64,000 bases of DNA, taken from contig CP073261.1 of the NCBI GenBank assembly GCA_019739335.1, positions 1,742,818 to 1,806,817 of the forward strand, in the 5' to 3' direction. Made by a program: the position numbers and the translations under genes. Below, piece after piece: positions 1-8,862 of the stretch; position 1 is the stretch's first letter, and every line of letters starts with the position of its first letter. The stretch comes from Erythrobacter sp. GTDB lineage: Bacteria > Pseudomonadota > Alphaproteobacteria > Sphingomonadales > Sphingomonadaceae. The notes under the pieces were generated by a model. It made no database searches. It worked only from the letters and a program-made list of their open reading frames with translations, and was not told where the DNA came from.

Positions 1-85
1 CCCGGACTTGTTCCGGGCCAGTGCTTCTCATTTTTTCAACGCTAGAAGTTAGCACCACCCCCCGAACAAGTCCGGGGTGACAAGA
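1..85. repeat. Palindromic intergenic repeat, cut by window edge
   Basis: The outer arms are CCCGGACTTGTTCCGGG and its near-complement CCCCGAACAAGTCCGGGG. Inside them is a second pair (AGTGCTTCT and AGAAG-TT-AGCAC), so the whole stretch folds into one long hairpin. It lies just downstream of the ATP12 gene, where a transcript end would be expected. It looks like a repetitive extragenic palindrome; the left edge may continue outside the window. Confidence 0.6.
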
Positions 86-98
86 TCAGGTGTGATGA

Positions 99-794
99 TC
101 AGCCCCGCACCGCCGCAGCAAATTCCGCTGCCTTGCTGAACGCCTCCAGCCGCAGTTTCCGGTCATCTTCCGCCTGCCAGTCCCAGCCCCACAGCTCGGC
201 CTGCCAGTCCTCCTCGGCATTGCCCGCCGAAAACAGCGCGGGCACATCCGCGCCCTCTTCCAGCGTGGCCAGCGCCACCACCAGCGAAGCGGCGAGCGTG
301 GCGAGGGTGATGAGCGCGGCAAGGGTGAAGTCGCCCTCAAGCTCCAGCCGTTGCCGGAACGCGGCCAGCGTGGCTTGGGGCTGCGCATGGTGGATCACCC
401 CGCTGACCCGTTCCAGCCGCACACCGTGGCGTGCTTCGCAGGTGCTAACCAGCGGCTCCCACAAAGTCTGCTGGCGCTCGAACAGCGGCGTGTCGGGATC
501 GGCGCGGTAGCAGAGCGTGTCGGTTCCGGCGAAGGCGAGCAGTTTGGACAGTGCAGCCGCGCGGTCGGGGCGGATCACGTCGATGGCGAGATCGGCGAGA
601 TCGCGAAAAACGAAGCTGCGCGGATCGAGCTTTTCGCCCTGCGCCCGCCATTCGCCCGCCAGCAATTCCGCCGCCGCTTGTGTCGGCACCAGTTGCGCGC
701 TGCCAAGCTGGGTGCGGATCGGCTTTCCGTCGAGCAGCACGCGCCAGCCGCCATCCGAATGCTCGACAGTAACGTCCTTGTAGAACCGCTTCAT
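99..794 (-). CDS. ATP12-family F1-ATPase assembly chaperone
   Basis: The 231-residue product matches the ATP12 chaperone family. Members bind the alpha subunit of F1-ATPase during assembly in mitochondria and in alphaproteobacteria. The protein starts MKRFYKDVTVEH and carries the central region of conserved Trp, Glu and Arg (DPDTPLFERQQTLWEPL, near residues 102-118) followed by a hydrophobic Ala/Leu-rich helix and an acidic Trp-rich tail (EEDWQAELWGWD). There is no signal peptide, so it is cytoplasmic. It is the last gene of a five-gene minus-strand operon and its ATG overlaps the stop of the small membrane protein upstream (ATGA), which suggests translational coupling. Length is normal for the bacterial family. 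Confidence 0.85.
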   Translation of the reverse strand: MKRFYKDVTVEHSDGGWRVLLDGKPIRTQLGSAQLVPTQAAAELLAGEWRAQGEKLDPRSFVFRDLADLAIDVIRPDRAAALSKLLAFAGTDTLCYRADPDTPLFERQQTLWEPLVSTCEARHGVRLERVSGVIHHAQPQATLAAFRQRLELEGDFTLAALITLATLAASLVVALATLEEGADVPALFSAGNAEEDWQAELWGWDWQAEDDRKLRLEAFSKAAEFAAAVRG

Positions 795-1021
795 TCCTTT
801 GGCGGTCCCTTGGGGGTGCGCCAGCGGCGGTTGAGGATCAGCGGCAGGAAGAAGAATTCGAACAGGCCGAACACCAGCAGGCCATAGCCAAGCAGATGCG
901 GGCCTGCGACCTTGTCGGTCAGGATAAGGATTGCGCCGAGGATCAGCAACAGGCCGCCAAGCCGCATCAGTTGGAGCATGATGAAGCGCGATTTCGCGGG
1001 GTCGGCAGGTTCGTCAGCCAT
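791..1021 (-). CDS. Small two-helix membrane protein, unknown function
   Basis: This 76-residue protein has a short charged N-terminus, two hydrophobic segments at about residues 17-35 and 42-62, and a basic tail (NRRWRTPKGPPKE). It is probably an inner-membrane protein. I do not recognise a characterised family. Its start overlaps the end of the HAD hydrolase gene by 8 bp and its stop overlaps the ATP12 start by 4 bp. That tight packing is the best argument that it is a real gene. It may be linked to ATP synthase assembly by position, but this is only a guess from context. Confidence 0.7.
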   Translation of the reverse strand: MADEPADPAKSRFIMLQLMRLGGLLLILGAILILTDKVAGPHLLGYGLLVFGLFEFFFLPLILNRRWRTPKGPPKE

Positions 1022-1670
1022 CGAGCATGTCCTTCAATTGCGCCATGTCCTGCGCCACGCCCAGCGCCCCGGCGGCGATCAGTTCGGCAGGTTCGTGATA
1101 GCCCCAGGCGACGCCAACGGCGCGGGTGCCTGCGTCCCTGGCCATCTGCATGTCGTACACCGTATCGCCGATCATCACCGTGTCGGCGGGGTCGGCGCCA
1201 GCATCCGCCATGGCCGCCAGCAGCATCGCCGGATGCGGTTTGGAGGGGTGGCGGTCCGCCGTGTGAGTGGTAACGAACAGGTCGCCGAGTGTGTGGGTGG
1301 TGAGCGTGGCGGCGAGACCGCGATCGGACTTGCCGGTGGCGACGCCGAGCAGCCAGCCTTGGCCGTGAAGCTGGCGGAGCAGGTCCGCCATTCCTTCAAA
1401 GAGCGGTTCGCGCAAGGATCCGTTCTCGCGCGATTCGCGGAAGGCGCGCTTGTAGGCCTCGACCGCGACCATGTGCTGTTCGGGCGGGGCTTCCGGCGCA
1501 AGATCACGCACCGCCTGCGGCAGGCTCAGGCCGACGATGCGGCGGACGAGGTGGCGCTCCGGCGCGGGCAGTTCCGCAGCGGCGAAGGCCAGTTCCATAG
1601 CATTGCAAACGCCCGCCTGCCCGTCGGTCAGGGTGCCGTCGCAATCGAAGACGGCGAGCCTTACCGCCAT
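1014..1670 (-). CDS. HAD-superfamily hydrolase, Gph-like phosphatase
   Basis: The 218-residue protein has the HAD motifs in order: motif I DCDGTLTDG at residues 8-16 with the nucleophile Asp, motif II around GVATGKSDRG, the lysine of motif III in SKPHPAML, and motif IV GDTVYDMQMARDAG. A helical cap lies between motifs I and II, as in phosphoglycolate-phosphatase-like subfamily IA enzymes. The substrate cannot be read from sequence. The reading frame stays open upstream, but MAVRLAVFDCDG is the natural start because it places motif I at the usual distance from the N-terminus. It lies 37 bp after the pseudouridine synthase gene in the same operon. Confidence 0.85.
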   Translation of the reverse strand: MAVRLAVFDCDGTLTDGQAGVCNAMELAFAAAELPAPERHLVRRIVGLSLPQAVRDLAPEAPPEQHMVAVEAYKRAFRESRENGSLREPLFEGMADLLRQLHGQGWLLGVATGKSDRGLAATLTTHTLGDLFVTTHTADRHPSKPHPAMLLAAMADAGADPADTVMIGDTVYDMQMARDAGTRAVGVAWGYHEPAELIAAGALGVAQDMAQLKDMLDG

Positions 1671-1707
1671 GCGAGTGCTCGAGACTCCGCGTCTCCGCGT
1701 GACACAA

Positions 1708-2928
1708 TCATGGTTTCGGCTTCGGCCTTGGTTTGGCTGGGGGTTTCGCCGGAGCCTTGGGCTTGTGCACCGGCTTCCCCAAAGGCTTCCCGAAAGTCTT
1801 CCTGGCTGGCGGCTTTGCCTCTGCCTTCGCATCAAGTTTCGCCGCACCGCGTCCGCGCCGCGTGGGCTTGCTCCGGCGTTCTTGCTTGTTGTGGGCTTTC
1901 GACGCCTGCTTCTTTTCCGCCTTGGTGCGTTCCGGCTTCGGCTGGGCGAGCGGGCTTGCATCGCTCAGCCCTTCGTCGAACCCCAGCTGCGCCATGCTCG
2001 CGGCGAAATGATCGGGCAGGGGCGCGGTGACGTCGATGGTTTCGCCCTTGGGCGCCTCGATGATCAGGCGGCGGGCGTGGAGGTGCATCTTGCGGCTGAC
2101 GCTGCCCGTCAGGAAGGCATCCTGCCCGCCGTACTTGCCGTCGCCCACGATCGGGTGGCCGATGGCGGCCATGTGGACGCGCAACTGGTGGGTGCGCCCG
2201 GTGAAGGGCTGCATTTCGACCCAGGCGGCGGCATTGCCCGCGCGCTCGACCACGCGGTAGACCGTCCGCGCGGTCTGGCCGTTTTCGGTGTCGACGTGCA
2301 TCTTCTCGCCGCCGCTGCCCGGCTGCTTGGCGAGCGGTGCGTCGATGGTGCCTTCGTGGACATCGGGCACGCCGACCACCAGCGCCCAGTAGATCTTCTG
2401 CGCGCCACGGCTGGCAAAGCGCTTGGCAAAGAACGCCGCGCTGCTTGCGCTGCGGGCGACCAGCAGGACGCCGGAGGTATCCCGATCGAGCCGGTGGACA
2501 AGGCGCGGGCGCGCTTCGTCATCGTTGGCATAGGCGTCGAGCAGGCCGTCGACGTGCTTGTTCGTCTTGGTGCCGCCTTGTGTGGCAAGGCCCGGCGGCT
2601 TGTTGAGCACCAGCGCCGAATTGGTGCGCGTGATCAGCATCGCTTCGGCTTCGGCTTCCTGCTCCGGCGTCAGTTCTGCGCGCGGGCGGGGGGCGCGGTT
2701 CGGCTCTTCGCCGCCGGGAGGGACTCGAACGACCTGCCCCGTGGCGATCCGGTCCTCCGGCTTCACCCGCTTCCCGTCCACCCGCAATTGCCCGGTGCGC
2801 GCCCAGCGGCTGACCGTGCCGAAGCCGACCTGCGGCAGGTGCCGCTTGAACCAGCGGTCGAGCCGCAAGCCGTCGTCATCCGCATCGACGGTGAACTGGC
2901 GAACCTGGTCGGACGGGGCAGTACTCAT
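1708..2928 (-). CDS. RluA-family 23S rRNA pseudouridine synthase
   Basis: The protein (406 residues) begins with an S4 RNA-binding domain (about residues 13-75, LRLDRWFKRHLPQV onward). It continues with the RluA catalytic domain, whose signature HRLDRDTSG holds the catalytic Asp. RTHQLRVHMAAIGHPIVGD follows further on. Members isomerise uridines in 23S rRNA (RluC or RluD type). After the catalytic core there is a long Lys/Ala/Pro-rich tail of about 80 residues, which is longer than in the E. coli enzymes and probably disordered and RNA-binding. The start codon overlaps the crcB stop (ATGA). Which uridines are modified cannot be told from sequence. Confidence 0.88.
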   Translation of the reverse strand: MSTAPSDQVRQFTVDADDDGLRLDRWFKRHLPQVGFGTVSRWARTGQLRVDGKRVKPEDRIATGQVVRVPPGGEEPNRAPRPRAELTPEQEAEAEAMLITRTNSALVLNKPPGLATQGGTKTNKHVDGLLDAYANDDEARPRLVHRLDRDTSGVLLVARSASSAAFFAKRFASRGAQKIYWALVVGVPDVHEGTIDAPLAKQPGSGGEKMHVDTENGQTARTVYRVVERAGNAAAWVEMQPFTGRTHQLRVHMAAIGHPIVGDGKYGGQDAFLTGSVSRKMHLHARRLIIEAPKGETIDVTAPLPDHFAASMAQLGFDEGLSDASPLAQPKPERTKAEKKQASKAHNKQERRSKPTRRGRGAAKLDAKAEAKPPARKTFGKPLGKPVHKPKAPAKPPAKPRPKPKP

Positions 2929-3338
2929 GTAAAGAGCCTCGATACGGTAAGGCCGAAAATGAACCCCGACACCCCGAGCCCGATCGAAAGCATGATGTAG
3001 ATCGCCGCCAGACCCAGTTGCCCGCGCTGGATCAGGTAGGCCATTTCGAGGCTGAAAGCGCTGAAGGTGGTGAACCCGCCGAGCAGGCCGACACCCAGCA
3101 GCAGCCGCAGGTGCTCCGAATTTTCCGGGGCGGAGCGGACCAGCCAGCCCGCCAGCAGCCCCATCAGCAGGCTGCCGATCGTGTTGACCGCCAGCGTGGC
3201 AAAGGGAAAGGCGTTGATCGCCGGCGCACCGAGCCAGCCGGTCATCGCCCGGCCAAGCTGGTATCGCGCCAGCGCACCGATCCCGCCGCCAAAGGCGACG
3301 CTCAGCGATGCAAGAAACGGGGAAGCGGTTTGGGACAT
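2925..3338 (-). CDS. crcB: CrcB/Fluc fluoride ion channel
   Basis: This 137-residue protein has four hydrophobic helices and the Fluc signatures: the early FGGGIGALARY segment, the pore Asn in AVNTIGSLLMG, and GGFTTFSAFSLE with the aromatic and Thr/Ser residues that line the fluoride path. Proteins of this family export fluoride as dual-topology dimers in the inner membrane. I chose MSQTASPF as start; a longer in-frame version would add 16 residues that do not look like family sequence. It heads the five-gene operon. I looked for a fluoride riboswitch in the 213 bp upstream and saw none. Confidence 0.9.
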   Translation of the reverse strand: MSQTASPFLASLSVAFGGGIGALARYQLGRAMTGWLGAPAINAFPFATLAVNTIGSLLMGLLAGWLVRSAPENSEHLRLLLGVGLLGGFTTFSAFSLEMAYLIQRGQLGLAAIYIMLSIGLGVSGFIFGLTVSRLFT

Positions 3339-3551
3339 GGCGCGCCTGTTAGACCAAGGCGAGGGCGCGCGGAACCCTAAAGCCACCTTTGCGGCACGCC
3401 GCGCCTTGCCTTTTGCCCCCGATTCGCCTATTCGCGCCCAATCGAGCCGATCCCCACAGGATTCGGCGCATTTTTCTTTGATCGAATATCCGGTGCCCCC
3501 GCGCCAGATCGCCGCGGGTTCGTACAGGTTTTGAAAGGTGGCTTAGGTTTT

Positions 3552-3761
3552 ATGCAGATCATCGTCCGCGATAACAATGTCGAGCAGGCCCTGCGTGCGC
3601 TCAAGAAGAAGCTGCAGCGCGAAGGGGTGTATCGCGAAATGAAGCTGCGCCGCCACTACGAAAAGCCGAGCGAAAAGCGCGCCCGTGAAAAGGCCGCTGC
3701 CGTGCGCCGCGCCCGCAAGATGGATCGCAAGCGCATGGAACGGGACGGCATCAAGGTTTAA
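3552..3761 (+). CDS. rpsU: 30S ribosomal protein S21
   Basis: The 69-residue protein starts [20 protein letters not shown] and ends in a very basic helix rich in Arg and Lys. It is a clear S21, a small-subunit protein at the mRNA exit platform. An in-frame upstream codon would add seven residues, but MQIIVRDN is the conserved N-terminus. The gene is monocistronic: it follows the divergent crcB promoter region and is closed by an intrinsic terminator 40 bp downstream. Confidence 0.95.
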   Translation: MQIIVRDNNVEQALRALKKKLQREGVYREMKLRRHYEKPSEKRAREKAAAVRRARKMDRKRMERDGIKV

Positions 3762-3801
3762 CCTGTTGCTGCGCTTGATTGCGCCGCATTGCTAAGCCAA
3801 A

Positions 3802-3833
3802 GGGGCGTGGAGAGAGAACCTCCGCGCCCTTTT
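3802..3833 (+). terminator. Intrinsic terminator after rpsU
   Basis: GGGCGTGGAG pairs with CTCCGCGCCC (one G-T wobble) around a short AGAGAAC-type loop and is followed directly by TTTT. The position, 40 bp after the rpsU stop and before the FKBP gene, fits a Rho-independent terminator. Confidence 0.8.
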
Positions 3834-3891
3834 CCATTGGGCTAATCAAGCCAGTGTTTACGCCCTACCATACCAGCAGGAATCCCAGCCA

Positions 3892-4494
3892 ATGACCGAA
3901 GTTACCCGTGTCCCCTTGCAGCCGATTGCCAAGGGTTCGCTGCTCAAGCTGTGGCTGGGCGTCCTGATCGCCGTGCTGGTTGCGGCAGGCATTGCCTGGG
4001 CCGCGATGCCCAAGGGCCTGACGGTGGATACGGTAACTGCGGGGGAAGGGCCGACGCCGGAAATGGGCGATATTGCCTTCATCCGCTATAGCGGCAGGCT
4101 GGAAGACGGCACGGTATTCGACCAGTCAGAAGGTGGCGGCTGGCCGATCCCCGACATCATGCCCGACGGTGCGCCGATGGGCTTGCAGGAAGGCGCGCTG
4201 ATCGACGGCTTCCTCCAGGCGATCCTGCAGATGCAGAAGGGCGGCACTTACGAAGTCTTCATCCCGGCCGAACTGGCCTATGGCGATGAGCAGCGCGAAG
4301 GATCGCCGATCCCGCCGGGTTCGGACCTCTATTTCAACGTCACTCTGGTCGATTTCCTGCCCGAGGAAGAAGCGCAGCAGCGCTATATGACGATGGTGCA
4401 GATGATGCAGCAGATGCAGCCTGAAGGTGGCGCGCCGGGTGCACCGGGTGCTCCTGCTCCTGAAGACCAGCCGGTTCCCATTCCAGCTGAGTAG
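3892..4494 (+). CDS. Membrane-anchored FKBP-type peptidyl-prolyl isomerase
   Basis: The 200-residue protein has an N-terminal cytoplasmic stretch, one transmembrane helix at about residues 17-38, and then an FKBP domain. Family residues are visible: GDIAFIRYSGRLEDGTVFDQS, the GFLQAILQMQKGG segment, IPAELAYGD and IPPGSDLYFNVTLVDF. The domain should face the periplasm and catalyse proline cis-trans isomerisation during protein folding. The C-terminus is Met/Gln-rich, then Gly-Ala-Pro repeats (GAPGAPGAPAPE), probably a flexible tail. It is a single gene between the rpsU terminator and the DUF4153 gene. Confidence 0.88.
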   Translation: MTEVTRVPLQPIAKGSLLKLWLGVLIAVLVAAGIAWAAMPKGLTVDTVTAGEGPTPEMGDIAFIRYSGRLEDGTVFDQSEGGGWPIPDIMPDGAPMGLQEGALIDGFLQAILQMQKGGTYEVFIPAELAYGDEQREGSPIPPGSDLYFNVTLVDFLPEEEAQQRYMTMVQMMQQMQPEGGAPGAPGAPAPEDQPVPIPAE

Positions 4495-4580
4495 GCGCTT
4501 TCTCCAATTGCTCATGAAAGCATCATGATTCGACGCCCTGTTTCCGCCACGCTAGGTGACCGGAAACAGGGAGTGCGGGA

Positions 4581-6317
4581 ATGAGCGAGAGCATGGGCGA
4601 AAGCGGAGTCGGAACCGCAAGCAGCGGTCACGATCAAGACGAATGGCCGCTGCGGCCGTGGCTGCTGGCGGCGCTGGGCGCGCTGGCGGGGCTGGCGATG
4701 TGGCTGCTGCTCGACGATGGCGATACCGAATCGCCTGCGCGCTTTGCCGGGGCGGCTTTCGTGTTCTTCGCCAGCGTTGCCGCAGCCTTCACTCTCAACG
4801 AAAAGCGCCCGCTTGAAGCGGTGATCTTTTCGCTGCTGCTCGGCGCGGTGATGGGCGGGGTAGCTTTCCTCGTCACCGATGCGGGCGAGCGGCTGGCGGG
4901 TGAGGAATTCGCTTTGGGGGCGGGCGTGTTCTTCTCGGTGCTGGCAGTGCCGCTGTTCCAGGCAGGCTTCCATCGCACCCGCTTTGCCACGCCCTATGCC
5001 GAAACTCACTTCCACGTCTGGTCCGATGCGGTCAGCGCGGGCGGAGCAGTGGCCTTCATGGGCCTGTCATGGCTGCTGCTGTGGCTGCTCGATGCGCTGT
5101 TCGGGCTGATCGGCATCAATGCCATCGAGGACCTGATCATGGAGGGCTGGTTCCCGCCCATGTTCATTGGCGCGACCTTCGGCGGCGCGCTCGGGGTGCT
5201 GCGCAACCAGCTTTCGATCATCGGCACGCTGCAACGGGTGGTGATGCTGGTCTTCGCGCTGCTAGCGGTGCCGTTTGCCGTGGCGCTGCTGATTTTCCTC
5301 GTGATCCTGCTCGCATCGGGCGGCAGCGCGCTGTGGGACGCGACCGATGCGGCGACTCCGGTGCTGCTCGCCTGCGCGGTGGGCGCCTTCGTGCTCACCA
5401 ATGCCGTGGTGCGCGACGATGACGAAGCGCGCAGCCGCAATGTGGTGATGCAGGCGGCGGCGATTGCGCTGGCCGCGTGCATCCTGCCTCTGAGCCTGTT
5501 CGCGGCGATCAGCATGGGTATCCGGATCGACCAGTACGGCCTCGCGCCCGAACGCATCTGGGCGCTGATCGCCATCGTGATCGCCTGTGCCTATGGCGTG
5601 GCCTACTGGGCCGGGCTGGCGCGCGGGCGGCTGGCGGCGTGGTCGCATTACCTGCGGCGCGCGAACCTGCATCTCGCGGCGGTGACCTGCGTGGTGGCGC
5701 TGCTGCTGGCGCTGCCCTTGGTGGATTTCGGGGCGGTTTCGGCGCGGGATCAGGTGGCGCGGCTGGAAAGCGGCAAGGTGACGCCGGAGGAGTTCGATTA
5801 TGCCGCGTTGCGCTGGGATTTCGGTGATGCCGGGCGCGAGGCTTTGGCGGAACTGGCTGAGGGCGAGGGCGAGGTGGCCGATCTGGCTACGGCGGCGCAG
5901 GCGCAGACCGAGCGGCCTTATGACTGGGAGCGGTATGTCTATGACGAAGTTGCAGAGCCGAGAGACGAAGCTGACCTAAACTTTCGTTTAGAGTCTCAGG
6001 ATGAGACGTTAAGGACTTTGGTCGTCGACATGCTTCGCAACGAGGCAAGGTGCTTGGAGTTCTGTGTGGTTCTCGATTGGGGAGAAAACGACACTGGGCA
6101 GCGTGAAGTGGCGGTTGTCGAAAAGGATCAATATTGGGTCGCAGCTCTAACCTCACCAAAGGCCGAATGCGTTGAGAACGGTTGCCCTGATAGCCCACCA
6201 CGGTCCCGACCAGAGCTGACAGAAGATTCGACGGTAGAAGTGAGGGATGTTCCCACCCGCTACATCTTCATTGATGGTCAGCCAGCATATGGCCCGTTCA
6301 GTTTTCTGGGAACCTAA
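4581..6317 (+). CDS. DUF4153-type multi-pass membrane protein
   Basis: The protein has 578 residues. After a short polar N-terminus there are about ten hydrophobic segments up to roughly residue 390, then a soluble C-terminal region of about 190 residues that is rich in acidic residues and contains several cysteines. The membrane part resembles DUF4153 proteins, whose function is unknown. The 3' third of the gene (from about position 5940) is clearly less GC-rich and uses codons such as CTA, TCT, CGT and CGA that are rare in the first part and in the neighbours. The end of the gene may therefore have a different origin. No operon partner is obvious. Confidence 0.7.
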   Translation: MSESMGESGVGTASSGHDQDEWPLRPWLLAALGALAGLAMWLLLDDGDTESPARFAGAAFVFFASVAAAFTLNEKRPLEAVIFSLLLGAVMGGVAFLVTDAGERLAGEEFALGAGVFFSVLAVPLFQAGFHRTRFATPYAETHFHVWSDAVSAGGAVAFMGLSWLLLWLLDALFGLIGINAIEDLIMEGWFPPMFIGATFGGALGVLRNQLSIIGTLQRVVMLVFALLAVPFAVALLIFLVILLASGGSALWDATDAATPVLLACAVGAFVLTNAVVRDDDEARSRNVVMQAAAIALAACILPLSLFAAISMGIRIDQYGLAPERIWALIAIVIACAYGVAYWAGLARGRLAAWSHYLRRANLHLAAVTCVVALLLALPLVDFGAVSARDQVARLESGKVTPEEFDYAALRWDFGDAGREALAELAEGEGEVADLATAAQAQTERPYDWERYVYDEVAEPRDEADLNFRLESQDETLRTLVVDMLRNEARCLEFCVVLDWGENDTGQREVAVVEKDQYWVAALTSPKAECVENGCPDSPPRSRPELTEDSTVEVRDVPTRYIFIDGQPAYGPFSFLGT

Positions 6318-6367
6318 GAGCATCATCGCAGCTTGAAGCCCGCCCGCCGTCTCGCTATCGGCAACCC

Positions 6368-6670
6368 ATGTCCGTTACCCGAGAACAAGTGGCGAAAATC
6401 GCCGCGCTGGCGCGCATCCGTATGGACGAGCACGATCTCGACCGCATGGTGCCCGAATTCAACAAGATCCTCGACTGGGTCGAACAGCTGGGCGAGGTCG
6501 ATACCAGCGGTGTCGAACCGATGACCGCGGTGATCCCGCAGGCGCTGCGGCTGCGCGCCGACGTGGTCGATGCCGATCCGCTCACCGGTGGCGGGCGGCA
6601 GGCCGATGTGCTTGCCAATGCTCCGGTGGCGGAGCACGGGTTTTACGGCGTGCCAAAGGTGATCGAGTGA
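6368..6670 (+). CDS. gatC: Asp-tRNA(Asn)/Glu-tRNA(Gln) amidotransferase subunit C
   Basis: This 100-residue protein is a standard Gat[20 protein letters not shown] at the start, the central [11 protein letters not shown] helix and the VEPMTAVIP belt. GatC wraps around GatA and holds the GatCAB complex, which converts Glu-tRNA(Gln) and/or Asp-tRNA(Asn) to the amidated forms. It is the first gene of gatC-gatA-orf-gatB. A palindromic repeat separates it from gatA. Confidence 0.93.
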   Translation: MSVTREQVAKIAALARIRMDEHDLDRMVPEFNKILDWVEQLGEVDTSGVEPMTAVIPQALRLRADVVDADPLTGGGRQADVLANAPVAEHGFYGVPKVIE

Positions 6671-6700
6671 TGCTGGTCTTGGATCGAGTATTGCACGCGG

Positions 6701-6774
6701 GCTTCGACAGGCTCAGCCTGAGCGGGTCTGGGAACATAGAACACAAATCCGCTCAGCCTGAGCTTGTCGAAGGC
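6701..6774. repeat. Palindromic repeat between gatC and gatA
   Basis: The arms GCTTCGACAGGCTCAGCCTG (continuing AGCGGG) and CCGCTCAGCCTGAGCTTGTC (continuing GAAGGC) are nearly perfect inverted complements around a 22-bp centre. The same core (CTTCGACAGGCTCAG) occurs again upstream of the UbiB-like gene, so it belongs to a dispersed family. It is inside a gene cluster that should be co-transcribed, so it may act as an mRNA hairpin between gatC and gatA. Confidence 0.75.
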
Positions 6775-6800
6775 CAGCCACCAACATTCCGGATATTCCC

Positions 6801-8282
6801 ATGACCAACCTGACCCAGCTTGGCGTCCGGGCCCTGCGCGATGGCGTGGCCGCAGGCGATTTCACCGCGCGCGAAGTCGCCGAGGCGCACAATGCCGCCG
6901 TCGCCGCCGCGAGCGAGCTCAACGCCTTCATCGTCACCACCCCCGATCACGCGCTCGCTGCAGCCGACGCGGTGGACGCGGCGCGGGCCAAGGGCGAACG
7001 GCTCGGCCCGCTCGCAGGCGTGCCCATCGGCATGAAGGACCTGTTCGCCACCAAAGGCGTGCAGACCACTGCCGCGAGCCATATCCTCGAAGGCTTCACT
7101 CCGCAGTACGAAAGCACCGTCAGCCAGAAGCTGTGGGATGCGGGCGCGGGGATGCTCGGCAAGCTGAACATGGACCAGTTCGCGATGGGCTCGTCGAACG
7201 AGACATCGTATTTCGGCGCGGTCAAGAGCCCGTGGAAGAAGGCGGGATCGAACGTCACGCTCACCCCCGGCGGTTCGTCGGGCGGCTCGTCTGCCGCGAT
7301 TGCCGCGCGGCTGTGCCCTGCGGCCACCGGCACCGACACCGGCGGCTCGATCCGCCAGCCCGCTGCGATCACCGGCACGGTGGGGATCAAGCCGACCTAT
7401 GGCCGCTGCTCGCGCTGGGGCATCGTCGCCTTTGCCAGCAGTCTCGACCAGGCGGGGCCGATGGCGCGCTCGGTGGAAGACTGTGCCATCATGCTTGGCG
7501 CGATGGCAGGCTATGACTCCAAGGATTCGACCAGTTTGGATGCCCCGACACCCCAGTGGTTCGACAATCTGAACGCCGATATGCGCGGCAAAAAGGTCGG
7601 CATTCCGCGTGAATACCGGGTGGAGGGGATGGATCAGTCCATCCTCGACAGCTGGGAGCAGGGCAAGGCGTGGCTGCGCGATGCCGGGGCGACAATCGTC
7701 GATGTCAGCCTACCGCACAGCAAGTATGGCCTCGCCGCCTATTACATCGTCGCCCCCGCGGAAGCGTCGAGCAATCTCGCCCGCTATGACGGGGTGCGCT
7801 ACGGCCTGCGCGACTTGCCCGAGGGTGCGGGCCTGCAGGACATGTACGCCGCCACCCGCGCAGCCGGTTTCGGGGACGAAGTGAAGCGCCGCATCCTGAT
7901 CGGTACCTATGTGCTCTCGGCGGGCTTCTACGACGCCTATTACACCCAGGCGATGAAGGTCCGCACGCTGGTGCAGCGCGACTTCGATGCGGCCTTCGCG
8001 CAATGTGACGTGATCCTCGCCCCGACCACGCCGACCCCCGCCTTCGCGCTGGCGGAGATGCAGGACGATCCGCTGGCGATGTACCTGAACGACGTGTTCG
8101 CGGTGCCCGCCTCGCTTGCGGGGCTCCCGGCGATGAGCGTTCCGGCGACCTTGACGGCGGATGGTTTGCCGCTGGGCTTGCAACTCATCGGCCGCGCGAT
8201 GGACGAACAGGGTGTGCTGAACGCCGGGCTGGCGATCGAACAGCGCGCGGGGTTTGTAGCGCAGCCGGAGAAGTGGTGGTAG
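6801..8282 (+). CDS. gatA: Asp-tRNA(Asn)/Glu-tRNA(Gln) amidotransferase subunit A
   Basis: The protein (493 residues) is the amidase subunit of GatCAB. It carries the amidase-signature catalytic elements: the Lys of [14 protein letters not shown] near residue 78, and the Gly/Ser-rich segment [11 protein letters not shown] with [13 protein letters not shown], which supply the Ser-cisSer-Lys triad. It releases ammonia from glutamine for GatB. Length is typical. The stop is followed after one base by the oxidoreductase gene, so the two are probably co-translated. Confidence 0.95.
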   Translation: MTNLTQLGVRALRDGVAAGDFTAREVAEAHNAAVAAASELNAFIVTTPDHALAAADAVDAARAKGERLGPLAGVPIGMKDLFATKGVQTTAASHILEGFTPQYESTVSQKLWDAGAGMLGKLNMDQFAMGSSNETSYFGAVKSPWKKAGSNVTLTPGGSSGGSSAAIAARLCPAATGTDTGGSIRQPAAITGTVGIKPTYGRCSRWGIVAFASSLDQAGPMARSVEDCAIMLGAMAGYDSKDSTSLDAPTPQWFDNLNADMRGKKVGIPREYRVEGMDQSILDSWEQGKAWLRDAGATIVDVSLPHSKYGLAAYYIVAPAEASSNLARYDGVRYGLRDLPEGAGLQDMYAATRAAGFGDEVKRRILIGTYVLSAGFYDAYYTQAMKVRTLVQRDFDAAFAQCDVILAPTTPTPAFALAEMQDDPLAMYLNDVFAVPASLAGLPAMSVPATLTADGLPLGLQLIGRAMDEQGVLNAGLAIEQRAGFVAQPEKWW

Positions 8283-8283
8283 G

Positions 8284-8862
8284 ATGGGTCGCACACTGAT
8301 CCTGAAGTTCCATCCCGGCTATGTGCCATCAAAGGTCAATGCCGCGATGACTGCCGCAGTGTCGGGGATGGACGGGGTCGAGACCGTCGACATGTACGCG
8401 CTCTACCCTGAAGAAGAGCAGATGAAGGCGGCCGAAGATGCCGAGATCGAGCGGCTGTACAGCGCTGAAAGGCTCTGCGTGCAGTTCCCGATCCACTGGT
8501 TCGCGGCTACCCCGCGGGCCATGGCGTGGCAGGACCTGGTGCTGAACCGCATGTTCTTTACCAGTCCGGATGAAGGAAAGCGGCTCAAGGGGTTGCCGTT
8601 CATGGTCGCCGCCACGGCAGGGATGGCTCAGGACACCTATCGTCCGGGTGGAAGAAATCTCTATCCACTGGAAGACCTGCTCCGGCCGTGGGAAGTGACG
8701 GCAAACCAGTGCGATTTCGCCTATGAAGCGCCATTCCTCGCCTATGGAACAGACGATTACGACGGGGCCGACCGCACGCGGGTGGCGGATGAATTCGCCG
8801 CGCGCATCGCGGGATGGACTGCGAGCATCGACCGCGCCGACAACCGACAGGGCATCATATGA
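8284..8862 (+). CDS. NAD(P)H-dependent oxidoreductase, flavodoxin-like fold
   Basis: The 192-residue protein resembles NQO1/MdaB/KefF-type quinone reductases with a flavodoxin-2 fold. The recognisable parts are the N-terminal strand [11 protein letters not shown] followed by a helix, the central [22 protein letters not shown] segment with the conserved Trp and Pro, and the [13 protein letters not shown] loop near the flavin and nicotinamide site. It would reduce quinones or similar compounds in the cytoplasm with FMN or FAD. It sits between gatA and gatB, one base after the first and overlapping the second by 4 bp. That is an unusual position for an enzyme with no known role in tRNA amidation. 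Confidence 0.8.
   Translation: MGRTLILKFHPGYVPSKVNAAMTAAVSGMDGVETVDMYALYPEEEQMKAAEDAEIERLYSAERLCVQFPIHWFAATPRAMAWQDLVLNRMFFTSPDEGKRLKGLPFMVAATAGMAQDTYRPGGRNLYPLEDLLRPWEVTANQCDFAYEAPFLAYGTDDYDGADRTRVADEFAARIAGWTASIDRADNRQGII

Noticed and set aside
1014-1961. Long version of the HAD hydrolase with 97 more residues
   Set aside because: The extra N-terminus is Arg-rich and overlaps the pseudouridine synthase gene; the shorter start fits the HAD fold.
3339-3551. Fluoride riboswitch before crcB
   Set aside because: I looked for the conserved pseudoknot and GATGG-type elements on the minus strand and found none.
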